A stretch of DNA of 64,000 nt from Coptis chinensis (GCA_015680905.1 CM027377.1:64563501-64627500); one strand, 5' to 3'. Positions 44,599-55,761 are shown, counted from the stretch's first letter. Notes: generated by a model from the sequence alone, not told the origin. A program made the numbers and translations.

Positions 44599-46173
44599 CA
44601 TAGAAACACGTGTAATTAAGACATCTGCTAGGATATAAATATGTATAATATGCATTTGTTTTCTAGTTAAAATTTCAAAAATTCAAAAATATAAATAAAT
44701 AAGTTATGCTATACACTTAGGAATATTGGTATTGTTTCTTTCTCCATGCTCTTAACAATCTAGAAGTCTCACGTAGCTGTTGCGTCAGAATAATTGTTAG
44801 AAACTTAGGTTAATATATAGGTAATAATCTTTACATCTATCTATAAATATATTACATGAGTATCTATGATTGTTAACAGTAAGTTTCTGAAATCTAGGCT
44901 AGAGTACTTATTCTACAAATCCTGTGAGAATATAGCCTAAAGTCTTATATGAGTGAAACATTTGAGAAATGACACAAGGAAGAAGTAAAATCCGGATAGA
45001 GAATTCACACGTCCACTTGCTTGATCACTAAACCATATCCTAAGCGAGAATTTAGGCCTTCTTTGGATCGATATAGCCGTAAATTCAAACCTATGAATTA
45101 TTTTCCGCTAGTCGCCCCACTGAACCTTTCATTAGCCCTTCCATAAACCACAATTCCTTTACCCTGTTACAAAAACCTTAAACAAAATTAAAAAAAAAAA
45201 AAAAAATCAACCTACCCAATTTAGAATAAGTCTGAGAATAGAATGATGAAGAAAGAAGAAGAGAAAAACCTGTGTAAACAAAAATTAGTTAGTTGCTTCA
45301 GAAAATAAAGAAAAGAAGTTTCCATCCAGAGAAAAGAAAAATAAAAATAGAAATAAAATAAAAACTCCAAAAATAGAATAAAAGGGAGTCAAAAGTCCAA
45401 AGAAAAGAAAAAGAAAAATATGGCTAAGGATGGCAACAAAGTGTAGAAGCAAAAGTAAATAACAAGGTTTTCTCTAGTTACATAATATGAAGACTCTATT
45501 ATCTCAGACTTGTCCTTTTGAATATCCATTTCCTTCCTTCTTAAACCATCTCCTAATCCCCGTAACACCTAATAAAGACCTCTAGCTCAATTAGGAATAG
45601 GTTAGTGTGATAGTAAGTGGCAGATGTGTTTGATCGACTCCGCTTCCACGTGTGTCATTGAGATTGTAAGGTAAAGTGTGCCCACTGTACCTTTGGAGTA
45701 GCTTAAACTTGAGTGGAAAAATCAGTGTTGTTTCTTGACTATTATTGTGAGAACCTACTTAGGGACGCTTATTCGAAGTTCTCATAAACAAACCCGCTAA
45801 ACATTTTATAGTACTACTCATTGTGTATATGTTTATTGTAGATGATAGATTATTATGCATATATTAACTTAGGTTTTGACTTGGTTATTCTTATTCAATT
45901 GCTAGAGAGATGTATAGATAGTTGAGCATGAATAAGGAAACAATAGTTTTATTTTCTTAGTCGATTTGTAGTATAGATGAAGTTTGTGAGTACCTTCATC
46001 GGAAAACTCTCACGAGGCTATAACTTCGTCCACTAGGGAATTCCTAGTGGTTTAAGGCCTTGTTGCATATGGTCAATGCAATCGCGACTCAGTGAAATGA
46101 GAGTAGTTAGAACTCCATTTTTGTCACTTATTCTAATTTCTCATCTTTGCTTGAGAGGACAAGCAAAAAATCT
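44599..46173 (+). other. Conserved noncoding spacer, element B
   Basis: No gene; collinear with 6074-7645, 16941-18475 and 55762-57325. A-rich tracts at 45180-45420. Confidence 0.6.
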
Positions 46174-46184
46174 TTTGGGGGTGG
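46174..46184 (+). promoter_or_regulatory. Polypurine tract of element B
   Basis: TTTGGGGGTGG before the 3' LTR; upstream TTTGCTTG-AGAGGA-CAAGCAAA hairpin with a 2-nt larger loop. Confidence 0.82.
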
Positions 46185-46186
46185 TT

Positions 46187-47558
46187 TGATAAGAGCCCAA
46201 AACTGTAGTTTTAACCCCTTAATAATCATACTGTTAGACCAATTATGTGAATAATAAGTAAGAGTTAATACTGATTACGTGTTTTTATGCATTGTGAAGG
46301 CTTCAAAGTCCATTATGTGCAGAAATGTGCCACTTTAGCGAGATAAAGGAGCAAAAGTCAGCAGAACTTCCGAATGCCATATCTTTGGATTCAGACCTTG
46401 GATTGAGGCCTACCTTATGTCAAAACGACCGGCTCGAAAAGAGCTTTTCAATGGTCAAAGCCTTGACCCAATCAGAGGAGCAGAAGTGGACGAAAAGTCT
46501 GTGGAAGCCAACTACAGCTGAAGAGGCCTTTTTGATTTGAAAAGAATGGGGTTTTGGGCACGATTCTGCGCCCAAAACATGGCTCCAAGCCCATGCACGA
46601 TTTTTGGATCTGGATGTATAAAAACAAAAGCTTGACTCATTGTTAATGGCAATTAGGTTAGGTAGATAGTTAGACCTAGATTAGTTAGCCTCCATTAATT
46701 AGTTTTAGAACTTAGTTTAATTAGTTTCAATTCATTGTATTAGATTAAACCTTTGAATCTTGTTCTTCATTTGATTAGATCAATAAAGTAGTATTTTTTA
46801 TCAATTTCGATTTTTGTCATTTCCATTTCTAGATGTAATTTCAATTCTTGTTCTTATTTCATTTTAGTCATTAATTTAGATTTCATTATTGTTTAAATTA
46901 AGTAAATTTCGAATCTTGATAGTATGTTTAGTTATAATAATATGGGAAATGATGTTTTGATGACTCAAGGCTAAAACCTCCATTAGAGGGGTTGATGAAG
47001 CCTTGATGAAGACTTAGTTGTTTAGTATAGAATTGGTTGTAGAATCTATTCCACTCTAGAAGGTCGTGTTTAAGCCATGAGAATGGGTGGGCGACCTCAC
47101 ATGCTAGTTAGTATCCGGTAGGAATGCCATGAACACTAGGGATTAGAACTTCGAAATTCTCGCATGAGAAGAACATTGAGAATTGAGATACAACATTCTA
47201 CGCTAGGTTATTAAGTTGGAGTCGAGGTGGATTCAATTCCCTCTAATTTCTTTATCTAGATTCAAACAATCATATTTCCATAGCATTAAGTAGTTTAAAT
47301 TCAAATAATCAATTTCATATTGCATCGTAGTATAATTCCCTTCGTAAAGCTCTCATTGACTTAAGACCGATTTCTTAGACTTAGAAAACAATCCATGCTA
47401 GGGAACTAGGAGTGGAACGAACTTCCTACTCCACTTAGTGCAATTCGCATCGAGAGTAGAAGCTTTGATAATAGACTTGTAAAAGTTTAGTTTTAGTTTA
47501 CTTACGTTTTGAATTCATCGTTCATTTCGTAGGTAAACTACTCATTTTACTTTTATCA
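46187..47558 (+). repeat. Element B 3' LTR (1372 bp)
   Basis: TGATAAGAGCCC to TTTTATCA at 47558, followed by GGGCT. Near-identical to 20612-21977; TATAAAAA at 46617-46624. Confidence 0.92.
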
Positions 47559-47563
47559 GGGCT

Positions 47564-48659
47564 ATCATGAACCTTGTTAGTAAAATGCTTCCGGATGAAT
47601 TCTAGCCTTACTTTTGAAGTGAACATGCTAGCTTCCATCTCCACCTTAATCAAATCAATAGGGAGACCCAGATCACGATGTAGGAGATTTATCGATTCTT
47701 CTAAGTTCAACTCATTGTCCCCTTGCACCGCTCTTCCTCTAACTGTGACTCCACAGATTTGCACAACATCATCCATAGTCACAGTCATCTCCCCAAATGG
47801 CATATGGAAGGTGTTGGTCTCCGGATGTCATCTCTCCACAAACGCAGAGACCAATGGAGGATCCATATGCTCGTGATAAGTTACCACGAGATCAAATAAC
47901 CCAGTCCTTCTCAACTGTTGGGAAAATCTCGAAGACCTTTGAAATTCATCCTTGAAATTCCATTGGGAGAACTTCGCTAAGTGCGAAACACACTTCAATG
48001 CTCCGCGATCCTCCTGAAACAAGCAAGCATGCATTAGATATATATGAGCAAAAACAAAAGATTTTGTAAAAGAAAATCAAAGTACTACAAAAAAACAAAA
48101 TATTACCCTTCTCTCCCAAACATCATGAGAGACATGCACCGTATAGTCATACAACAACTCTGACTCATACGGGCCACCCCCCATACTCACCTCTTTTAAA
48201 TTCCAAATCATCATTGGATTTTCTTACAAAATCCAATACCAGAGGTGCTTCTTCCACTGGTGGTGCGACTTCTACCACATATTCTTCCACATCATCATTC
48301 TACTCATCCTACTCATCCCCCTCCTCACCCTCCTCCTCACCCTCCTCACCCTCCTTATCATCCTTATCACCCTCCTCACTCTCCTCTTCCACTATACTCT
48401 TCACGTTGTCCATATTTACATCTAAACCTACATTGTTATCACTATCTACACTATCTTCACGCGATAAATCAACTTCAGGAACCTCAGGAACCTCTTTTTC
48501 CAAATGGTCCCCTCTACGCGCTGATGTCGTTAAGCCCTCTGCCCTTTGTCTCTTTTTTCCAACTACGTCACCACTAGAGAAACCGCCACCAAACAATTTC
48601 TTCACACCCTTGAATGTAGTTTTCGCTTCATTCTTCACATTATTTGATCGAGGACCCAT
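47564..48659 (-). pseudogene. PMD (MAIN/MAIL-like) gene, 5' part: exon 1, intron 1, exon 2 start
   Basis: Start ATG at 48659-48657 (MGPRSNNVKN). Exon 1 (48659-48107) codes a basic then acidic leader (GEEGEEEGEEGDE). Intron 1 is 48014-48106 (donor AAGG|GTAATA, acceptor TTTCAG). Exon 2 carries REDRGALKCVSHL, then LVSAFVER and MPFGEMTVTMDDVVQICGV, the start of the plant mobile domain. Damage is limited to two GAG-to-TAG changes near 48300-48311, one frameshift near 48180 and a TGG-to-TGA stop at 47828-47830. Exon 2 continues in frame at 20606 once element B is set aside. A MITE ends 36 bp upstream of the ATG. Confidence 0.87.
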
Positions 48660-48695
48660 CACTACAAAGAAAAATAAAATAAGTATTATTTATAA

Positions 48696-49741
48696 GAAAA
48701 AAATGCATAGATGGGTAACGAACTATACCCTTAATCAAACATTGGGGTTCAAACTTTTTTTTGAGCAAGTTTGGGTATCCATGTCTACCACGTTTTGCAA
48801 CGTTTGGTTCTGTTTCACTTCCGTTCCTTTTTTTAACATGTGGCACACCTTTTTTTTTTTTATCAAATTATTTTCCTATGTGGCTATGTAAAAGTTGCCC
48901 TGTGGTATGCTGACATATAGAATCCTCCAAAATCGACATATATCGATTATTCGGCAGATATCGCCATAACAACCTAGTGAATATTTCGGGAAGAAAAAAC
49001 ATTATTTCGATCCTTCAAGCTTCTCTAATGGCAGAAAGAGAACTGACGGCGGTTTAAGGTGGCGTCTTCATTGTTTGAACTGCCCCACCATCTTTGGCTT
49101 TCAATTTATTACTTTCCAAAAAAACATGCGATACACTATCAAAAAAAGAAAAAACACGGCGATAACAAAAGTTGATTAGTTTAGATAAAGCTATCACTAC
49201 CCACAATAAATCATCAACTAAAAACTTTTCCGATTCTGATTAGAGATTTGGGTTTTCAATTTTCATTTTCCGATTCCAAAGTCCAAACTATAAGTTTGAA
49301 AGGAGGAATCAAGAAAGAAATAACTTTTAAGTGTTTGGGATTTGGATTTGTTTTTATTGTTAAATGTTTGGGGTTTAGATCTTGAATAACTATTTAAGCC
49401 GCCACCTTCTTCTCAGATCTGTTTTTTTTTTGTCTTGAAGAACCGGGTTTTAATCGGGTTACCCGAAATTGAAATTGAAATCGACAGAGTGCCCGACCCG
49501 ACCTGAATGAACACCCCCTGCCGTGTGGCAATGATGTGGCAAGTTGTACATAGCCACATAGGAAAATAATTAGAGAAAATGAAAAATAGCATGCCACATG
49601 TAAAACAAATGGACGGAAACGAAATAGAACCAAACGTTGCAAAATGTGGTAGACATGGATACCCAAACTTGCTCAAAAAAAAGTTTGAACCCCAATGTTT
49701 GATTAAGGGTATAGTTCGTTACCCATCTATGCATTTTTTTC
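48696..49741. mobile_element. 1046-bp non-autonomous Mutator-like element with ~195-bp TIRs
   Basis: The ends are inverted copies (48696 to about 48892, and about 49546 to 49741), starting GAAAAAAATGCATAGATGGG and ending with its exact reverse complement. A perfect 9-bp duplication TATTTATAA flanks it (48687-48695, 49742-49750). Long TIRs with a 9-bp TSD indicate a Mutator-like element. The 650-bp core holds no gene. It sits in the 5' flank of the PMD gene. TIR arms are nearly identical, suggesting a fairly recent insertion. Confidence 0.9.
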
Positions 49742-49750
49742 TATTTATAA

Positions 49751-49944
49751 AACAAGACACAGTATATAAAATAAAACATGATATTAACAATATACAAAAC
49801 ACAATATATAAAATAAACCTATATGAAGTCATAATCGAACATTAACAATAAGAAAACACATGTGAACACCACAAACACTAGCTAGATAGGCCATTGAACT
49901 CATTTTATATATGTTATTGCCTTCTGGACTGAGATTTATTTACA
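49751..49944. other. AT-rich junction between the PMD 5' flank and element C
   Basis: No gene and no LTR start are seen. Homology to the leader of A begins about 49945 ('gattttcacagg'), so the 5' LTR of C is missing and the real left border of C is unclear. Confidence 0.4.
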
Positions 49945-50200
49945 GCATAGTCTGATTTTCACAGGTCAGTCCAAATTTTCATTTCTTCAAGTTATTCAAT
50001 GTTTCTAACATCATACAAACACTGAGATTGCGTATACAAGACGTTATTCAAACACGTAGCAAGGAGGCATTCAGGTACTCCTTCTTCCACTCCTCGCCTC
50101 TTCTGTCAGAGGAGTTTTAATTCTAGTATAATCAGGCTTGTTTTTCGTAGACATAAATACCACACGCCTATCTAGAATTTCACACACTACACCTGCATCA

Positions 50201-53059
50201 ATGGCTAAAGAACAAGAGACTTCTCTCTCTAATTTTTATAAAGCCCTAAACGATGGCCCTAAGTCGTGCATCGTTCTTGCAGACCTAGTGGGGGATTTTC
50301 GAATTCCCCCTAATATATTTAACTTGTTACCAATTTTTCATGGTTTAGACCACGAGAAGCCTTACCAGCATATGCGTAGGATAAACCAAGTTCTCACTAC
50401 ATTCCATCATCCTAGCATAAGTCCAGATCAAGTTAAACTTAGGGTGTTTCCATTCACCCTAGCCGACAAGGCGGCGTCTTGGTTAACTGCACAAACGCCA
50501 AACTCTGTGGACTCATGGGCTCAACTTGTTCAATTGTTCATGGAACAGTTTTACCCACCACTAAAGACAGATGAAATGCTTCACAAGATTCATTTCTTCC
50601 GCCAAAATCCTCATGAATCCTTTTTAGAGGCCTAGAATTGTTTCACTGATATTTTCATTGATTGCCCGCATCATAATCTTGTGAAAGATATGCTTGTTCG
50701 TGCTTTCTTCAAGGGGCTTTCACATCATCATAAGGAGGTTCTAGATATCATGACTGGTCTTAATAAAAGAGCCTCAAAGGCTTATAAATTCTTAGAGGAT
50801 CAATCTAAGGGGAACAACAATTGGGGAGGTAACGAATCTTCCCACTCCACTCCTTCTTCTTTTGAGGTTAAACCTGATTCCGAGCTTAAAACTCTTATCG
50901 ATGCCCTCACTAAAAAGGTAGATGCCATCTCTATTAAACAACAACCCACTCTTGTCATGAACATTAAATCTACTCGTTGTAATGTCTGTTCTAGTCTTGA
51001 GCATTCCGACTTTTATTGTCCTCTTGTCTATGCACAACCACCACCACAACCATCAAACTTCCACCAGTTAACTCAACCTCAAGGATAAGGATGCTTAGGT
51101 GACCAGAATAGAGGTTTAGTGCCCATGACCCAGAACTATCAACATCAAGACATGAACGTTCAACAAGCCTTCATTCCAGTTCAACCATCTACAGACAAAT
51201 TAGTAGTGACCTTGTTGGAAAAACAAAATCAAATTATGCAACAAAACTCAAACTTGATAAAAGATCAGCATGATCAAAACTCTAATATGATGAAACAAAC
51301 GATGCAAATGATGCAGTCTTTGTGCCAAAAGGTTATTGACATGTCTCCTAACCAAAATAATAACCAAACAGGCGTGTTTCCAGGTCAAGCAGTGCCTAAT
51401 CCTAAGTCAACAAACACCGCCTTAGAAATAAACAGTATTCACTCTAATGGTAATATAAACTAAGGGGACCTATAGGTAGTCACTACCCTTCGTTCGGGGA
51501 GAGTAGTTGATAACAAAGTAACTATGCCTGAAGGCCACCCGCAAACAGAAGCTGAAAATGAAACTATACCAAATACTGTAATAGAAATTGAAGACCCTAC
51601 AACTGTAGAAGTACCAGTTAAACCACAACCGAAAGGGAAAACCTTACAAGACCCAATAATAGAAATTGAAGACCCTACACCTGTAAAGGTTCCAATATGG
51701 ACACCTAGATGGAAAATGGATAGAGATAAAGCAAAGACTAATAATATTGCTAAATATAGAGATAAACCACCATATCCCTAGAGACTAGTTATGTCTAAAA
51801 AGGACGAAAATTTTGATGAGATTAGGGAAGTGTTTAAAAATCTGACTATAAACCTACCTTTTCTAGATGCTATAAAAGTTTACCTGGACATGCTAAGTTT
51901 CTAAAAGAGTTGTGCACCAAGAAGAGGAAAACCAACATACTCCACGAAGCATTCTTAACTGAACAATATCACTCTTTATCTGAACATAACGGAATTGTTA
52001 AGTACAAGGACCCTGGTCGTCCTACTGTACAATGCACCTTAGGTGATACCTTAATAACAACTACTTTATTAGACCTGGGAGCGAGTGTTAACTTACTCCC
52101 TTTTTATTTATATAAACAACTGGGTCTAACAAAACTTCAACTAACCAAAATGACTTTGCAGTTAGCAGATCGTTCTATTAAGTATCCCAAGAGTGTAGTT
52201 GAAAACATTCTCGTTAAAATGCAGGATTTTTACTATCCAGCCGACTTTGTTATTTTTGACACAGAAGTTGCTCATGATTCTATTCCCATCATCTTAGGAC
52301 GTCCTTTCTTGGCAACTGCCAATGCCCAAATCAATTGCCGGGAGGGCTCAATGACTCTTTCTTTTGGAAATCTTTCTGTGGAAGTTAACATATTTAGACA
52401 AAAGCAGAGACAACTAGGTTTTCTTATAGAAGGTGAAGTTAAGTCTATTGAGATTTTGGTATATCACATTGGTGCTTCCGACGATCTCTTCCCTACACTA
52501 GTAGATACCCCTCTTATGGAAAAAGACAAAGATCACAAGAAATGGAGTAAACCTCACAATATATGAGATAGATGAATTCCTCAAAGATGGAGATGAATAC
52601 CATAATTATATAGATGCAAACAACCTAGATGAGGAATTTGACGAGTTTCTAAGAGCCTGTGATGATCCACCCTCTCAAGCACTACCTAGAGCACCACCCT
52701 ACCACCAACTACCTGAGTTAATCCCTCAAAGAATCCAATCATTCTTCCCACCATTTTCTTCTAACACTTATCCACATTCCAAGTATCTTCCACAACCATC
52801 CATTTTTTCACACTCATTCACTTGGCCACCTCTTCGTTGGAGGAAAAAGAAGGTGCATGCTCGGTTATGTTCTAAATCTATCAGACTTCGCTTTCAGTTC
52901 ACTAAGTTGCGTCATCAAAAATCATGGTGATTGTTTCTGTTTGGGGGTGCATTCCACAGTAATTATTTATGGAACGATCCACAACTATTTCGGTTATTGA
53001 TATATGGTAAACTGCATGTTCATTATATATATGTGTTAGATAAAGTCTTGAGTATCTGA
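50201..53059 (+). pseudogene. Element C ORF1: gag-protease-tail, best preserved copy
   Basis: The ATG at 50201 starts MAKEQETSLSNFYKAL. One frame runs to 51781, interrupted by TAG at 50633-50635 (a Trp codon in the family), TAA at 51086-51088, TAA at 51461-51463 and the end at 51779-51781. The capsid-like part has FTLADKAASWLTA and LFMEQFYPPLKTDEML. The knuckle is CNVCSSLEHSDFYC, followed by a Q/N/M-rich coiled-coil-like stretch. The protease (frame shift near 51880; 51910-52566) reads LLDLGASVNLLP, so the catalytic DTG is DLG (52072-52080). The tail with a basic cluster, KSW, a stop at 52928-52930 and YLWNDPQLFRLL ends at 53059. Confidence 0.8.
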
Positions 53060-53138
53060 CTATAAAAGACTCATTTTATTCTTCGGTGTACTTCCTTTCA
53101 CTTCTATATATTGATAAGTGCACCATTCAGGTAACCGG

Positions 53139-54398
53139 TGATAGGTTTATATACTAAAAGCATTACTTTTGTATTAACTCTAATTCTTTATATTTTGAAT
53201 GAGAATTATATGGGCAAATGTTATGCATATTATATATGTTATTAGTTATATGCATATGTCTAATACTTTATGTTGTAGATGATATGGTGTGAACACACAG
53301 AAGATCATATCATCAGTACCTTATAAAGTATAAGTAATCGTTCACAACTTAGATGGATTTGGACAAACCATTAGTACGGTTGTAGTATCATCTGGTATTA
53401 GTCTATCTTGACTATAGGATTACACTAGTACACTTTGTGTGTATTGAACAGGACCAAGTGAGGTTGTTTCTCCTTATACTGACTATATAAGAGAACAAAC
53501 GCCTCTGTTATTATGGATGCTTGTCCTCCTAATCCGGATATAATAATGGGCACTTACATGCATTGTATATTGTTTTAAATCATCAATGAGTGAGATTCAT
53601 TTGTGAATCAACAAACTCGATGGATTGGGTAATGACATTGTATGTAAGGTGTGTTGTTGATTATAGAAGGAATCCGTGTCCCGCAAGAAGTTGGGTTGAT
53701 GATGTTCCCTTGAGGAGCTCAAAAAGATTGTCATGTAAACCCTGCAGGTGGATTTATTCCGACATGACAATGAGGTTGAGTGGTACTACTCAAGGACATA
53801 AGAAGTTGATTAATGTAGTTGTCAGTAACTTGACTTAATCAACGGACATTTGATATCTTAAACACTGGGAGATCAACGAGCATATAATATGGAGCTCATA
53901 AACGCTGACACGTAATTTGGGATTAGGGTGGTAGTGCAACAATGGCATTTAGTGGAATAAGCCATTTGTTGACGGACTTGGGCCGTGTGTTCGGGGCGAA
54001 CATGGGAAGCCCAAGCCCGTCAAGAGGCCCAACCCTAATTTCTCCTCATGGTCCCTGTTGTACCCTATAAATAGAATACTCTTTCTCTCTGGCCCAAATT
54101 AACAATTCATTGTTCTGAAAAAGAGGCAAGAAAAGTATATCTGAATTCGTTTCTGATCTTGAGAGAAAGAAGGGGGTTGGTAGATCGTTGTCTCCACAAT
54201 GTCCAATCTATTCTAAAGGAATACAACAGAAGATCAAGAAGTTGATTTCAGATTTCATAAAGCTTAGATTCTCAGAGTTATCTAAACCGATTCTTAAAGG
54301 TATGTTTTCCAATCACAAATTGTGGACACCCATTAATTCCGCTGCGCGTGGTGTTCGTAGTTTATAAAAATAGTCATTCTGAAATAACGGTTCCTGCA
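53139..54398. mobile_element. Solo LTR (1260 bp) inserted in element C
   Basis: Begins TGATAGGTTTATATAC and ends TTCCTGCA (TG...CA) with perfect 5-bp duplication ACCGG (53134-53138, 54399-54403). Flanks rejoin to the uninterrupted sequence seen in B at about 40500. It is unrelated to the Athila LTRs. A CTATAAATA box lies near 54066. It is a single LTR left by recombination. The superfamily is not certain; Copia is possible. Confidence 0.85.
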
Positions 54399-54682
54399 AC
54401 CGGGCCCTCCCTAGGGAGTGTGTGGCTATAAGTACCGGATCCTAAGTCCATGGTTAACATAATTCACGTCTTCCACTCTTGCATGTTTTCTCAGTTTTTG
54501 AGTCATGTTTCTCTATGGTGTGAATTATGCATGTATTGCATTATTAGTTCGGATGTTAATTTTGAATTACGTAGTTAAATTTGAATTTGGTTGTTAAATA
54601 TTGTTTGAATTTCAATTTTAATATAATATGGTTCTTTTCAATTGTGTATTGTTTTTATTGTTAATCCCACCTTCCTGAATTA

Positions 54683-54693
54683 TTTGGGGGTGG
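54683..54693 (+). promoter_or_regulatory. Oligopurine tract (ii), element C
   Basis: TTTGGGGGTGG with upstream CCCACC. Confidence 0.5.
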
Positions 54694-54983
54694 TATTATT
54701 TACTCTAGCATGATTTGTTATATGATCCTCCATTTTAGAAGTTGTTTTGGAGTGATGGTTGAGAATATTGCCGATATGGGCATGCCTAGGATTAGATATG
54801 GTGGTAGGATGAAATTTATAAGAGTTTAGAAGTTACTATTCTAAATTCAGTCTAAGAGATATTAGGTTTGTATTAGAATCAAGAATATGGGTAGTTTCCG
54901 TTTCCGATTTTGGAAATTTCTATTTCCGGCAATTACCTTAAAACGTTTTGGAAACGTCCCAATTCGTTTTGGAAACTCAAACC

Positions 54984-54991
54984 TATATAAA
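54984..54991 (+). promoter_or_regulatory. Possible internal TATA box upstream of ORF3, element C
   Basis: TATATAAA at the conserved position, about 345 bp before the ORF3 ATG. Confidence 0.5.
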
Positions 54992-55089
54992 CTTTATTCA
55001 TTCTCCACACAAAACTCACATCTCTCACATTCATCTCTCACCTTTCACTCCCAAATTTTCTTTCTTTTTCCTTCTCACTTCCGCATTTC

Positions 55090-55258
55090 AAACCTCGGGC
55101 GCACTCTTGATGGAAGCGCCACCTGCGCCCTAGGCACTGTCTGTCAAAATTTAACTTGAGCGCGACCCGCACCCATCCCAGGCAAAAAGTGAGCGCGCCC
55201 TGCGCCCAAGTGCCTGGAACTATAAATTCACCCAGGCGCACCCCGCGCCCTGACCCGT
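55090..55258 (+). repeat. GC-rich GCGC leader block before ORF3, element C
   Basis: GAGCGCGACCCGCACCC, GAGCGCGCCCTGCGCCC and GGCGCACCCCGCGCCC units with 'aagtgcctggaac' spacers. Confidence 0.65.
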
Positions 55259-55330
55259 GGGCACAAAAAATTCCAAATTTTTATGGGTTGTTCCAGGATC
55301 ATTGTAGCTGTTCTAGAGAGTAGTTTTGTG

Positions 55331-55510
55331 ATGATTTCTCCTATAGTGATACCGGAGCAGTCTTTCGAACACTTGTTGGGAAGTGAGACTTATGGACATT
55401 GGTTCCGCGAAAGGATCTTGCAGTTAGGATGCAAAGGAACCTCATCTCTTTGGAGAGGCAGGATGCGAAGGAACCTCATTTCTTTATAGAAGAGGTTGAC
55501 AACGCTTAAA
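55331..55510 (+). pseudogene. Element C ORF3 stump with internal deletion
   Basis: The ATG at 55331 (MISPIVIPEQSFEHLLGSE) matches the ORF3 start of D. After about 30 residues the sequence jumps to the C-terminal end of ORF3, where a block around 'ggatgcgaaggaacctcat' is present twice in tandem (about 55430 and 55462). About 750 bp of ORF3 is lost. The remaining end reads to the acidic C-terminus and stop near 55507. Confidence 0.6.
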
Positions 55511-55523
55511 CACTAGAGTTAAG

Positions 55524-55659
55524 GTTAGTTTTTATTTCAGTTAGTGTCTGCTTATGTCCCAAGCAATTTGATTCTTGTTAACCCCATAACGGGTGGAACT
55601 CATATCGAGTTGCGTCAGTTTTATTTGCTATATTAGTATGTTATAACCTTGTTTTGCAG
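55524..55659 (+). other. Conserved 136-bp intron after ORF3 stop, element C
   Basis: Donor AAG|GTTAGTTT as in E; acceptor TTGTTTTGCAG|ATGTTCC. Confidence 0.6.
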
Positions 55660-55744
55660 ATGTTCCAGAATTTTACGTGTTTCAATGATATTTCTCTACC
55701 CTATTTATTTAAATACTTTGAGGACAAAACATGCTTCTTATTTT

Positions 55745-55761
55745 TTTTGGTGGGGGGGGGG
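55745..55761 (+). promoter_or_regulatory. Oligopurine tract (iii), element C
   Basis: T-run then GGTGGGGGGGGGG; upstream CTTTG-AGGA-CAAAA hairpin, weakened by one change. Confidence 0.5.

Larger units (their letters stand above)
20612..47558 (+). mobile_element. Element B: Athila-family LTR retrotransposon containing nested D
   Basis: Perfect TSD GGGCT (20607-20611, 47559-47563). LTRs are 1366 and 1372 bp and nearly identical. Excluding nested D the element is about 12.3 kb, with ORF1 (gag-protease-tail), ORF2 and ORF3 but no RT or integrase. It is inserted in exon 2 of the PMD gene, and the flanking codons join in frame when it is set aside. It has the most complete set of the three ORFs among the copies lacking RT. 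Confidence 0.92.

Noticed and set aside
48214..48891. Long Ser/Pro-rich frame on the + strand
   Set aside because: It is the reverse of the acidic PMD exon 1 and its MITE flank; the minus strand has the splice sites and family match.
48696..49741. Inverted repeat as the terminal repeat of a PMD-carrying MULE
   Set aside because: Both arms lie on the same side of the gene and are flanked by their own 9-bp duplication, so it is a separate small element.
53590..53838. 82-codon frame inside the solo LTR
   Set aside because: LTRs are noncoding; no similarity recognised and no other support.
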